From Candidatus Altimarinota bacterium (GTDB lineage Bacteria > Patescibacteriota > Gracilibacteria > BD1-5 > UBA6164): a DNA stretch of 64,000 nucleotides. Both the position numbers and the translations under genes were made by a program. The stretch covers positions 22,008-86,007 of the forward strand of contig JAQTXG010000005.1 of NCBI GenBank assembly GCA_028688895.1. Reading direction: 5' to 3'. This document shows positions 35,954 through 45,745 of the stretch, in pieces; the first letter of the stretch is position 1, and each line of letters opens with the position of its first letter. The notes beneath the pieces are model-generated. The model was given only the letters and a program-made list of their open reading frames with translations, ran no database searches and was not told where the DNA came from.

Positions 35954-37153
35954 TTAATTATTTAATACTATATACCTTGACATTATTATAGATATAATCA
36001 TAAAAAATCAAATAATTAATAAAGATACATTTATTTTGACAAAACTCAGTAAAAATAATAATACAAATTGATATAATAACAAAACAGAAATAAATAAACT
36101 CCTTATGGTAGCTTTGGCTCTGATCGGTGTTATATCCATCAATATATGATTCCGAATCGGCATATATGCAAATTCTACAAATGTAATACATATAAATAAT
36201 ACTGTTAAAATAAATCTTTGTTCAAAAAAATAAAACGCCATAAAATGTAATATCATATTTAAAAATACCAACAAAGTAAAACTCATTTGCCATCATAATT
36301 TATTTGCTATTTTTGATGAAGAAAGACTTCAAAGAATTCATGAAATAGTTGCAAACCAAACAACAATACTAGATACATAATCCTCTACTCATCACTCAAC
36401 AATTACAGGTAAAATAACTTTTGCCAATAAATATAAATCAGTTCAAAACAACATAGAAACAAGCAAAAAAACTATACTTTTAGTAGATTTCATATATTTA
36501 AATGAATCCATAATTGTATCAATATGCAAGCTCATAGAATTTATTATTCAATCAGCTTTTCTAATATAACTATCATCTATTTCCTTAAATCTAGAAATAA
36601 CTAAAAATACAAAAATCCAAACTAATAAATCCAGAGATACCAAAATAGAGTATGAATTAGGAAAATATTTAAGTACAAAGAAAATTATTAAAGGTGTAAT
36701 CAATTTTCATACCTGTGTAAGTGATATAAGTTTTCAAATAGTTTTTCAGAAGTCTGCTTTTTTTCAAATGGCATTCAAATCATCTTCTAATTTAGCCTGA
36801 GCATTTCAATTCCAAAGTGCCTGTCATAATGCACTAAAAAATATAGCAACAAAAAACATCTCATAACTAGGTATAAACAAATATATAAGTAAAGGAAAAA
36901 ATCCAGCCAAAATAGAATATTTCATAGTCTTTACTCTACCTAAATTGTCTCAAAAAGTCGATGTAGGTATTTCTAGTAAAAATATATAAAAATAATATAT
37001 AGATGAGATAAAAACTATATCAGAAATTCATAAACCGAAAAACTTGTAATACAAACTTATTACAGGTGATAAAAATGAAAATGATATTAAAAAAGTTCAA
37101 AAATAATGTATTTTTAAATTAAATTGTCAAACTTTTTCTACTTTTTCGCTCAT
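35954..37153 (-). CDS. MFS transporter
   Basis: 399 residues with about twelve hydrophobic segments. FYIFLLEIPTSTFGDNLGRVKTMKYS (split here across loop 2-3) is the major facilitator signature region, with D-x-x-G-R. IRNHILMDITPIRAKATIRS is the comparable loop in the second half. It starts 1.2 kb upstream of the GHMP-like gene on the same strand (8 nt gap) and is divergent from a methyltransferase. It could export the island's product or import a precursor. Confidence 0.88.
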
Positions 37154-37208
37154 TTATTTGATTTTAATTATATTTTTACTAATATTATCAAAATAATAAT
37201 AAAAAATA

Positions 37209-38168
37209 ATGTATATGTCAAAAAATAATATAAATTTATCTGAACATTATTTTATATCATATTTTAAAGATTTACTATCAATAAAATATGCATATGAGAT
37301 AACAAACTTTTTACTTAAAAAGTCTAAATTAAGTATATGAGATTTTGAAAAAAAATGGGATAGTTATGACTTAATTTTTTGAAAAGAATACTGAAATAAA
37401 ATATCAGCTCTCAGTTTTGCTACTATTATTGAGGCCAGATGAATATTATTAAACAATATTCTAAAATCTAGAGAAATAGACAATAATTTGATTGTTGAAT
37501 TAGCTTCATGATTCACACCTAGATGACTAAATCTAGTTAACAAATGAACAACAAACTACATAGAAACTGATAAAGAAAATGTTATAAAATTAAAACATAA
37601 TTTTTATGAATATCTAAATAGTATAGATATAAAAACTCCTCAAATAAAAACATTGGATGTACTTGATAGACACCACTTCAAAGAATTATATGATTTAATA
37701 AAAGTAGAAAAATTAAAAAATAATAATTTAGAACAGATAACTCTTTTAAGTGAATGATTAGTTATATATTTGGATAAAATAGAGCAAAAACAATTCTTTG
37801 ACAACTTGAGAGAGTTAGCAAAACTTTTAAAAGAAATCAATATAAAAATGACATATCTAACTATAGATATGCCTACTCATGAAAACTTTACAAATTGGTT
37901 AGTGCACGAAGATTTCAGTCTAAAAGATCATTTAGATGTAATGAGTAAAGTAGAACCAAAAATAATCGAGTCTCTACATAATACACAAAACGATTTCACT
38001 ACATATAACTCTCTTTGAGAACTAAAAAAATACTATTACGATGAAGAAATAATCACAAGCCTAAAAACTCCAAAATTAGCTAAATACAAAAAAATAAAAA
38101 ATCTAAAAGAAAAAATAAACACTTTTCTAAAACAAGATATTTTATTCGCGTGGGAAGTAGAGATATAA
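37209..38168 (+). CDS. Leucine carboxyl methyltransferase-like SAM enzyme
   Basis: 319 residues. LIVELASGFTPRGLNLV (SAM loop, equivalent to the LGAGxDTRAxRL motif), YIETDKENVIKLKHNF (acidic residue binding ribose) and ITLLSEGLVIYLDKIEQKQF (the AEGVLMYL motif) place it in the LCM/PPM family of O-methyltransferases. Members methylate carboxylates or natural products. A second in-frame ATG six bases downstream could be the true start. It is the only plus-strand gene inside the island. Confidence 0.8.
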
Positions 38169-38235
38169 CTTAACCAGCTTTTAGACACCAAATATTATCA
38201 CAATAAATTAACTTAAAGAAAATTATATACTTTGA

Positions 38236-38284
38236 TTCTAATCCCTCCCCCTACGGGTACTCCCTTTGGAAAAGGGAGAAATTT
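38236..38284. repeat. GC-rich palindromic repeat (same family as galE copy 2)
   Basis: It runs TTCTAATCCCTCCCCC, then TACGGGTACTCCCTTTGG, then AAAAGGGAGAAA, and is intergenic between two convergent genes. It is followed by a second small palindrome at 38294-38319. Confidence 0.85.
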
Positions 38285-38293
38285 AATAAATTA

Positions 38294-38319
38294 CATCCCT
38301 TATTTTAAAAGGGATTTTT
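38294..38319. repeat. Small palindrome ATCCCTT...AAGGGAT
   Basis: CATCCCTTATTTTAAAAGGGAT followed by T5; it may act as the terminator of the plus-strand methyltransferase gene. Confidence 0.6.
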
Positions 38320-38330
38320 AATTATATACA

Positions 38331-38906
38331 TTAATATTTTAAAGGTATTTTTTCAAATGTGATTTCTGTTAAATTATTGATATAATCTATAGATAATCAA
38401 AGTTCTTTTTCATATACTTGAAAACTTGTTCAAAAAATTGCTTCATCATAGTTAAATCCTAATAATTTACTATATTTTATAACTATTTCTTCATCCTCTC
38501 CTTCTATTTCTACATATGGTTTTAATCCAGGCCATAGATCTATCATTATCTCTATTTCATTATTTATTTGCCATACTTCCCTGTATGTTTCTTGATAAGA
38601 TTTTTGTCTTAATCATACTTTTTTAAATATACTAACCATCACATCAAAATCATTCACTTGTGTTTCCAATTCTTTTATAGAATGTATATCCAAAATTCAC
38701 TCACTCTCTTCTTTATAAGTACAAGTTATCTTATCTCACTCATCTCTAACTCTTAAATATGATTTAGCTGGATTTAATGGATTTTCAAATACAATTCTTT
38801 TCATTAAAGTATTTTCTTTAGTACAAATACCATTTAATTTTATAATATCTTTTACTAACTTTTCTCTATTTATATTAGAAAAAACAACTTCAAATTCTGT
38901 TTTCAT
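38331..38906 (-). CDS. CYTH-domain protein (class IV adenylyl cyclase/thiamine triphosphatase-like)
   Basis: 191 residues. The triphosphate tunnel fold is indicated by KTEFEVVFSNINREK (ExE-like start), SYLRVRDEGDKITCTYKEE, YQETYREVWQINNEIEIMID and LKPYVEIEGEDEE. Ends EVYEKELGLSIDYINN-like. Related proteins hydrolyse triphosphates or cyclise ATP. Last gene of a long minus-strand run. A second CYTH gene is at 41324-41872. Confidence 0.85.
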
Positions 38907-38928
38907 AATGATTTATTAAAAATTATTA

Positions 38929-39420
38929 TTAATAATTAATTATTGTATTTGCATGTTTAAATATATCATCATGCCATGATTCTAATTTATATTTGATTAT
39001 CAATTCAGATATATATTTACATCTATCAATTTCCTTTGATATACTTTCTCTTATATAAAATTGAAAATTATCATAAACATCTGCCATCTTTACTATTAAT
39101 GCTCATTCTCAATACCCAACACATCTTTTGACTATATCTTCTAATCTTTCATCTTTTAGTAAATCATTATTCTTAGAATTAGCTTTTACTATTTCTAAAA
39201 CATTCATACCAAAGTTTTTTCTAATAGTTTCCTCAGAAATTTCTGTATCTTCTAAAGCATCATGTAATAATCAAGCAATACATAAATACTCAGGATATCA
39301 ATTATTATATAAATATGTACACACTCTAATACTATGAAACAATGCTGGTTTTTTTTGTTCCTCTATTGGAAAATATTCTACTAAAAGTTTTAAAGCTTTT
39401 TCTATTTCAAATCAAATCAT
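38929..39420 (-). CDS. HD-domain protein (RelA/SpoT hydrolase-like)
   Basis: 163 residues: ALFHSIRVCTYLYNNGYPEYLCIAGLLHDALEDTEIS is the H...HD pattern, with HDALEDT typical of the (p)ppGpp-hydrolase type, then VKMADVYDNFQFYIRE (Asp of the motif and ADxxDN). No synthetase domain is present, so it could be a small alarmone or nucleotide hydrolase. The next gene begins 22 nt downstream (CYTH). Confidence 0.87.
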
Positions 39421-39459
39421 GATTAATGTTTAGTAAATAATATAAGTGTAAAATTTTTA

Positions 39460-39957
39460 CTATTCAAAATTATTAATTACATATTCTAAATTATAATGAT
39501 GAAATTTAACACTACAATCTCAAAATAATAATTTTAACTCTGGATTAATTTTCTTATTCAAAGAATCTAATCAATAATTTAATTTTTGGTATTTGTTAAT
39601 AAACTCTTCAAATGATATATCTATAACAAATTCTACGTGTTCAAATCAATCCTCATAATTACTTCATATTTTTGGTGCAGGTATTTCTATAAGATTTATC
39701 TCTCTATTTTTATATTTAATTGGTTCAAACAATTTGTAAGTAGCTATTTTTCTTCATGAAACAATATTTTCTGATAATAATTCTGACTTATCATATAAAT
39801 ATTTCTTTATTATAATGTAGTTTTCAATAGAAGATACTCTATAACAAATATGATCAAGTTCATAACTAGATACATCTACATTTGAAAGTTCTAAATTTAG
39901 AAAAATCTTATCCAAAAAAATATTTACAATACTTTGACCAAAAACATTATTTATCAT
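39460..39957 (-). CDS. VOC-fold protein, YecM-like
   Basis: 165 residues. SSYELDHICYRVSSIENYIII, then SGRKIATYKLFEPIKY, NLIEIPAPKIGSNYEDGFEHVEFVID and the terminal DCSVKFHHYNLEYVI follow the layout of E. coli YecM, a metal-binding protein of the vicinal oxygen chelate group. Activity unknown. It is separated by 217 bp of AT-rich DNA without visible features from the HD gene upstream. Confidence 0.82.
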
Positions 39958-40174
39958 TTTTATTAATTAAACATTAAATTACTTATTCATGAAAAATTCA
40001 AAAACACAAAAACAATAATTTTTTAATAGAACATAAGTTTTTTTCTAAAATATTTTCATAAATATATATCTATATAATTTTTATTTATCTTAATACTTTA
40101 TTTCAAATTTCTACATACAAATAAAAATATTATAAATTTAAATTTATATGTTATTTTTATTCAAAGAATAGATA

Positions 40175-40828
40175 TTATTTTAATCCTATTTCACAAAAAA
40201 ACTGCTCCAAAAATTTCTCAACAAAACTATGTCTTTCTAAAGATAATTTTTTTCATGATTTTGTATTCATTAAGTCTTTAACTAATAAAAGCTTTTCATA
40301 AAAGTGATTAATAGAAGTTCCATTTGCTGAATTATATTTATCTTCAGTCATATTTAATTCAACTTCTATCAAAGGGTCATAAATTGCTCTATTCTTCTTT
40401 CATCAATATGCAAAAGTTCTAGCAATAGCAATTGCTCATACACTCTCCAATCTATCCGCATCCTCTACAATTTTAAATTCAATAGATTTATCAATTACAT
40501 TTCAAGTAAGACTTATTCAATATCAAAAATTTTCAAGTATATAAATAATTTTCTCAATTTGTATATCACATAACCCCAATGTTTTTAATAAATCCAAAAC
40601 CTTTGTTTTTTGTAAAATATACTTATCTCAAAAAAATTTTTTATCCAACATTTCATGTAATAATGCTGATATATAAATGACTATCTCATCTCATTGTTTT
40701 TCTTCAACATATATTTTTTTTGAAAGATTATAAACTCTAATTATATGTTGTAAATCATGAGCAGTACATACTCATTCAAATTCTAACTTCAAAAAATTAT
40801 AAACTTTTTCAATATAATCTTTAATCAT
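40175..40828 (-). CDS. HD-superfamily phosphohydrolase
   Basis: 217 residues. TAHDLQHIIRVYNLSKKI, VIYISALLHEMLDKKFF (HE in place of HD) and FKIVEDADRLESVGAIAIARTFAYGG (the ExADxL motif) match the YedJ/uncharacterised HD group. The substitution of HD by HE in the second motif is unusual. It lies 18 nt after the Gre-like gene. Confidence 0.82.
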
Positions 40829-40846
40829 AATTAGAGTAGTTATATA

Positions 40847-41314
40847 CTAAACTATTTCAAGTATTTCTACTTCAACATTATTATTTCAAACTCTAAACTC
40901 ACAATATTCTCACATTTCCAATCAAATTATTGATTTAGCTAAAGGTGTTTTATACGAAATCCTTCATTCAATAGGAGTATTGTATCATCAAATTGTAAAA
41001 GTTTTTTCTTCTCAATTAACTAATAATTGAACGGTAGATCAAATCACGACTTTATCTTTATCATTATTTTCTATAATTGAAAGAGCCAAAATCCTAGAAT
41101 TATTTAAAAAATTCATCAATTCTTTGTATCTACTTGTAACCATTTTTTGTTTCATTTCTGCCTCATCAAAAGCAGGATTATCATGCCAAGTTTCAGACGA
41201 CTGTGAACATGCTTCTTCCTTCATTCTTCAACATTCAGCATATTCTTCTTCCAATTCTTTTTTTCTTAATAAATGAAGATTATGCTCATCTTCTATAATA
41301 AAAAATTTTTCCAT
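40847..41314 (-). CDS. GreA/GreB-like transcription factor
   Basis: 155 residues. An N-terminal coiled coil (LLRKKELEEEYAECGRMKEE ... HDNPAFDEAEMKQKM) with acidic tip residues, and a C-terminal FKBP-like domain with VVIGSTVQLLVNGEEKTFTI, NTPIEGRISYKTPLAKSIIG and the MGEYCEFRVGNNNVEVEILEI end that is standard for Gre factors. It could rescue backtracked RNA polymerase or be one of the Gre-fold homologues with other roles. Unusual to find it inside a metabolic island. Confidence 0.85.
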
Positions 41315-41323
41315 TAAAAAAAA

Positions 41324-41872
41324 TTATATAATAAATTCTTTATATCAATATTTTTCTAAATATATATTTAAATCAGAGTATTTTTTTCATGCAATCATTC
41401 ATCACGCAATAAACTCTTCTTGAGTAATATCAGCTAAACAAAAACTAGGCATAACAAAATTATTTTTTTCTAATTCATCAATAAATTCAAAATCAACAAC
41501 AATTAATCATTTTAAGTCTCACATAAAAATGTCTATCTCTGCTATTTTTCAATTATAATCATACAAATACCTAATTTTATGTACTTTTTTTCAACATAGT
41601 TTATTAAATATATTAAATTCACTCTCAGTCAAATTAATAGTTTGTTCCTTTTGAACTGATGCATCTCATTCATTCAAAGGAAATTTTTTAGTTATTTCAT
41701 ATTTTTCTCAATTTTTTCTAATCCTAATTTTAGGATGTTTCGACTCAATTGGTAAATAAATATCTATGATTTCTTTTTTTCATTTTACATATTTAGATTC
41801 TCATTTTTCTAAATATTCAAAAAATCATTTAGGAAACTCTTTTAATAAATAAGTATTTTCTAATTCTAACAT
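41324..41872 (-). CDS. CYTH-domain triphosphatase-like protein
   Basis: 182 residues. MLELENTYLLKEFP resembles the ExExK start of CYTH proteins. Then KKEIIDIYLPIESKHPKIRIRKNGEKYEITKK, FPLNEGDASVQKEQTINLTE, KIRYLYDYNGKIAEIDIFMG and LIVVDFEFIDELE follow the family plan (tunnel-lining K/R/E). Probably hydrolyses an inorganic or nucleoside triphosphate. It is 21 nt after the aminotransferase gene and 9 nt before the Gre-like gene. Confidence 0.86.
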
Positions 41873-41893
41873 AATTAATTTTTATATAGTAAA

Positions 41894-43159
41894 TTATTTT
41901 TTAAAAACTCATGGTTCATTTACAACATAATATGCAACCTTTTTTATTCATTCAACATATTTTTCAACTATTTCCTTGTCACATTCTCTATTCCATACAG
42001 GTAATTTTAAAGCATTATTATAAAATTTTACTGAGTTAGGAAAATCGATATCAGTGTAAGTTTTAATATTTTCTTTGTACAACCTAGGATTTACATTATT
42101 TAATTCTTTAAATAAGTCAAAATTATGTATTAAAGAAGTTGAAAATGGTATATCTAATTCATCTAATCATTCACATATTAATGCTTCATAAAATTTTTCA
42201 AGTAATATTCCATTCGCTTCATCTTGATTATATTGCATAACAAAAGCATACCAACTAGGTAATTTATCATCAAAATTAGGCATTTGTAAGAAAGAAATAT
42301 CATTTACTTCATTAATCATATAGCTTGCAAACTCATTTCTATCTTGCAAGTATGTATCCAATCTTGATAATTCATCATTTGCAATAGCAATTGCCAATGG
42401 ATGAGCTCTCAATTTTAATCAAAATCATGTTGTAGAATATTTATGATAATCATGATCTAAAGGAATCTCACTACTACTTCTTTTATTATAATGTCATAAT
42501 AATAATGACTTATAATAATATTCTTCATTATTTGTAGATAAAACTCATCATTCTCATCAAGTTAATGTTTTCTTTCATTGCAAACTCCAAGCAGCAATAT
42601 CTCAAAAAGTTCAAACTTTTTTTCATTTATACTCAGCTCAATGTGCATGAGAACAATCTTCCAATAAAAGTAAATTATTTTCTTTACAAATATTTACTAT
42701 CAGATCCATATTACATGGAATTCACCACATATGAGTTATAATAATAGCTTTAGTTTTAGATGTTATTTTTTTTAATATTTCGTTAGGATCAATATTTCAA
42801 TCTTTATCACAATCACAAGGAATCGGAAAAGCTCAATTATAAGTAATTGGAGATATTGTAGCAAAAAAAGTATAATTAGGACACAAAATTTCATCTCATG
42901 GTCACAATCATATAGATTCAAACATTGCAAATATAGCACTTGTTCAAGAATTAAATAACAAAGAATGATTTAATCAATGATAATTAGAAAAATTATTTTC
43001 AAATTCTTCAAAAATACCAGATTTGTCATAAATCGAAATAGTTTTATGTAATTGTTCAATTACAACTTTTTCAATTTTATCATCAATATTAGGCCATTTA
43101 TAATGAGGAACAGGGAGAGAAACAGATTTTTCTCATCAATTTATTGCTAACTTATTCAT
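41894..43159 (-). CDS. DegT/DnrJ/EryC1 family PLP aminotransferase
   Basis: 421 residues. Sugar- or cyclitol-aminotransferase fold: FNSGTSAIFAMFESIGLGPGDEILCPNYTFFAT near residue 70-105, AIIITHMWGIPCNMD, LLLEDCSHAHGAEYKGKKVG (PLP-binding Asp), FGDIAAWSLQGKKTLTGGEGG (the PLP-binding Lys in SLQGKK, where most members have S-F/H-x-x-K). The family usually transaminates nucleotide-linked keto sugars. It sits 16 nt downstream of the radical SAM gene, a pairing known from deoxyamino sugar and aminocyclitol pathways. Confidence 0.9.
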
Positions 43160-43175
43160 AATTTGTTTGTTAATA

Positions 43176-44315
43176 TTAAATTATTGGACAATTTTGTTGC
43201 TTTATAACATTTATTGCATATTTAATTTTATTTATAGTTCATATAACATCTCTTGATTTAATACAACTTTCTAATGATATTTTTCATTCAGGATTTCAAG
43301 TACATGGAATAATCTCTCAAGTTGTATTTATTGTAATAGAACCATTTTCTCAAATCTCACATGACTTTTTATGGAAAGGATCATTTTTTTGTTTGTCCAT
43401 ATTAAAAATATGTTCCTCAGCACATGTTAATCTATAAGTTCAAACTTTTAAATCATTTCAATTTTTAGTTTTTAGTAATAAAAAAGTATTTTTCTTATTA
43501 CTAATATTATTTGCATCATTTAAAAAAGAATCTGAAAAATGATAATCATTAATGAAACTTAAAAATTTATTCTCAATATATCACTCTTTTATATCAGTAG
43601 AATCTAATTCAATAAATTTTAAATCTTCTATATCATTTTCTATACAAAAATTAATAATATCACTAAACTTTTGATCTCAATCATATGGAGAAATTACAGT
43701 ATTAATAGTTACTTTTTTTCATATAGATTTAACTTCTTTTATAGAATTGATAGTATTATTTAAAAATCAAATTGCCTTTTTTTCTTCCATTAAAGGTAAA
43801 TTAAGCTTGAAGTGTTCAAAATTATCAAGTGTATCCAAAGAAAAAATAACTCTATCTGTATATTCTATTTTACTAATTGATTTTCAAAATAATCAAGCTC
43901 ATTTTGTTAAAACTGAAATATCCATTCAGTTATCAGAAATACATTTCGAAATATCAACATATTTTTTTGAATATAAAGCTTCTCATCAAGTAATAGTAAC
44001 ATCCCTTGTTGAAAAAAAGTTATAAAAAATATAAGACAAAAAATTATAATCATCAACAGACAAATATCTATCATATACTAGTTTTTTATTTTGTACTAAA
44101 GCTCATTCATTATTTCAATAATCTGACAAATTAACTAAATCATTATTTGATTTTTGTTGCTTATATCAATAAACAGCACACCAAGAACATGAATAAGGAC
44201 AGACATCCTCTACCATAAATCTAACCTCATTTATGATTTCATTTACATCACAACTTAAATCGTTATTTAACTCAAAATCATTGAATAGATATAAACTATC
44301 TTCTATAGTTATCAT
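43176..44315 (-). CDS. Radical SAM enzyme
   Basis: 379 residues. The [4Fe-4S] motif is VCPYSCSWCAVYG (CxxxCxxC), followed by VTITGGEALYSKKYV (the GGE SAM site) and VIFSLDTLDNFEHF. Three further Cys (TCAEEH, KSCEIGENG, EIIPCTGNPE) in the last quarter suggest an auxiliary cluster as in MoaA/SPASM-type enzymes. First gene of a minus-strand run of aminotransferase, CYTH, Gre-like and HD genes. A conserved promoter-region motif lies 46 nt upstream. Confidence 0.9.
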
Positions 44316-44360
44316 TTTTAACCTTTTAAAAATTAAGTACCCCCTTTATACAAAAATATA

Positions 44361-44377
44361 AAAAGACAAAAACTGAA
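44361..44377 (-). promoter_or_regulatory. Shared upstream motif, copy 1
   Basis: Minus-strand TTCAGTTTTTGTCTTTT lies 46 nt before the radical SAM ATG. It matches copies at 45712-45730 and 52169-52187, followed about 13 nt on by a TATAAA/TATAAT-like box. Probably a promoter element or operator. Confidence 0.6.
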
Positions 44378-44435
44378 TAAAAAAAGAAAGTTTTCTCTAA
44401 ATAGCAATTATAGCTATTTTAAAAGAAAACTTTCT
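44377..44435 (-). terminator. Long hairpin terminator
   Basis: AGAAAGTTTTCTTTTAAAATAGC pairs with GCTATTTAGAGAAAACTTTCT (long, slightly bulged stem) and runs into T8 on the minus strand. It ends the 108-residue gene and lies directly before the radical SAM promoter motif. Confidence 0.8.
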
Positions 44436-44493
44436 AATATTTTTTTAATTATAATATACATTTTTTATGTATAATATATTTTTGTCTTTGGAT

Positions 44494-44820
44494 TTACCTA
44501 TCAATTACATTAAAAATTAAAGCTAGAAAATTGTTTATTTCTGATTTTATTAATGGAGTTATAGGTTCTGGAGCTCATCATACATACGCATAATAATATG
44601 AGAATTTAGAGTTATCTACTTCAATATCATATTTTTTTGAATCTTCTATAAACTTTTTAAATTCTTCAACATCTCATGAATTAATATTTCATCTGTTTAA
44701 TATATCAATTAATAAATTTTTTCTTTCATCATACAATATAGGAAATAATTTTTCCAATGTAACAATTTCTATTTTTGAATTTACTATATCAAATTCATAT
44801 TCACTACTATTTTTTTTCAT
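44494..44820 (-). CDS. Hypothetical protein (108 aa)
   Basis: An open frame MKKNSSEYEFDIVNSKIEIV with helical middle (YDERKNLLIDILNRGNINSGDVEEFKKFIEDSKK, given here only to show charge) and YYAYVGGAPEPITPLIKSEI near the end. No family recognised. It stands alone between two terminator hairpins. Confidence 0.55.
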
Positions 44821-44855
44821 AATCTTTTTATTAATAATTAAATTTTCATTCTTTT

Positions 44856-44892
44856 CACCCTCCTTAGTAAGGAGGGGTTAGGGGGTGGTCTG
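44856..44892. repeat. GC-rich palindromic repeat
   Basis: CCCTCCTTAGTAAGGAGGG followed by GTTAGGGGGTGGTCTG. This is the same unit, in reverse order, as the array at 63585-63770. Confidence 0.85.
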
Positions 44893-44907
44893 TATAAACT
44901 AATAAAA

Positions 44908-44962
44908 CACAAAAAAACTATTACTAAGCTAAACAAGTTTTCTCTTAATAATAGTTTTATTT
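44908..44962 (-). terminator. Hairpin terminator after the YerC-like gene
   Basis: AAAACTATTATTAAG pairs with CTTAGTAATAGTTTT and runs into T7 on the minus strand. Confidence 0.78.
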
Positions 44963-44984
44963 AATCATCATTAAACAACCAAAA

Positions 44985-45305
44985 CTAAGAGTGATGGTCT
45001 GTATGATGTTTATCTGTTATTGATTTCAATACTGAAATAGCTTTTTGATATCAAGCATTGTCTCATTTTAAATATTTTGATATTCTAGCAATTGTAGTAG
45101 AACTCATATTTGTCTTTTCCTCTATTTGAGTATAAGGTACTTTTTGGTCTAATAATAAAGCTACATCAAATCTTCTAGAAAATTCAATTATTTCTTTTTC
45201 ACTTAATAAATCTCTAAGGAAATTAAAAACATCTGTTTGAGTATTCATTTGTGATAAAACAGTTATTATATTGTCAGATAATTTCATTAGTTCATTATTT
45301 TTCAT
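44985..45305 (-). CDS. YerC/TrpR-family transcriptional regulator
   Basis: 106 residues. An all-helical DNA-binding protein: FNFLRDLLSEKEIIEFSRRF, DVALLLDQKVPYTQIEEKTN and the HTH recognition part MSSTTIARISKYLKGDNAGY, which closely follows the YerC pattern (ending in G-N-x-G-Y). A His-rich tail (KHHTDHHS) ends it. Some relatives sense a ligand such as tryptophan. Two ACTTTA-N6-TAAAGT palindromes sit just upstream of its ATG, so autoregulation is likely. Confidence 0.88.
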
Positions 45306-45311
45306 AAAAAC

Positions 45312-45363
45312 ACTTTAGTTAATTAAAGTTATATATTCCTATACTTTATTTAAATAAAGTATA
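45312..45363 (-). promoter_or_regulatory. Two tandem ACTTTA-N6-TAAAGT operators
   Basis: 45312-45329 and 45343-45360 share the dyad ACTTTA-N6-TAAAGT with centres 31 bp apart. The second lies in a perfect 24-bp palindrome (45340-45363). They are 7 and 35 nt upstream of the regulator's ATG and are likely its own binding sites. Confidence 0.65.
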
Positions 45364-45376
45364 TTGTCAAAACTTT

Positions 45377-45664
45377 TTACATATTATCCAATTTTTCATA
45401 TATTTCATTTCTCTCACTTTCAGACTTTTTATATATAGGAGTAGCCAATATTTCAAGCATCTTTTTTGTATCATTACTTATATATGTATGCCTCAAAAGT
45501 AAATCAGAAAACAAATCATCATACACTTTTGAAAAATAATTATACAACTCCTCTTCTCACTTAGAAATAATTATATTCTCATACAAATCCTTCAAAAAAT
45601 CCTTTGAATCAAAACTATCATGAATTTTATCCACAGTATAATCTAAATCTGGTATTTCAAACAT
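45377..45664 (-). CDS. Hypothetical protein (95 aa)
   Basis: An open frame MFEIPDLDYTVDKIHDSFDS, acidic and helical throughout, ending KSESERNEIYEKLDNM. Only one UGA codon. No family recognised. It precedes the regulator gene on the same strand, and a conserved promoter motif and a long inverted repeat lie upstream. Confidence 0.6.
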
Positions 45665-45670
45665 ACAAAA

Positions 45671-45709
45671 AAGTTATATAGTAAAATATAACATTATACT
45701 ATATAACTT
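45671..45709 (-). promoter_or_regulatory. Inverted repeat between promoter motif and ATG
   Basis: 13-bp perfect arms (AAGTTATATAGTA and TACTATATAACTT) separated by 13 nt, ending 7 nt before the 95-residue gene's ATG. It could be an operator or a 5' UTR hairpin. Confidence 0.6.
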
Positions 45710-45711
45710 TT

Positions 45712-45730
45712 CAAAGACAAAAACTGAAAA
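45712..45730 (-). promoter_or_regulatory. Shared upstream motif, copy 2
   Basis: Minus-strand TTTTCAGTTTTTGTCTTTG, 48 nt before the ATG of the 95-residue gene; see copy 1. Confidence 0.6.
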
Positions 45731-45745
45731 AATTAGGAAAGTATA

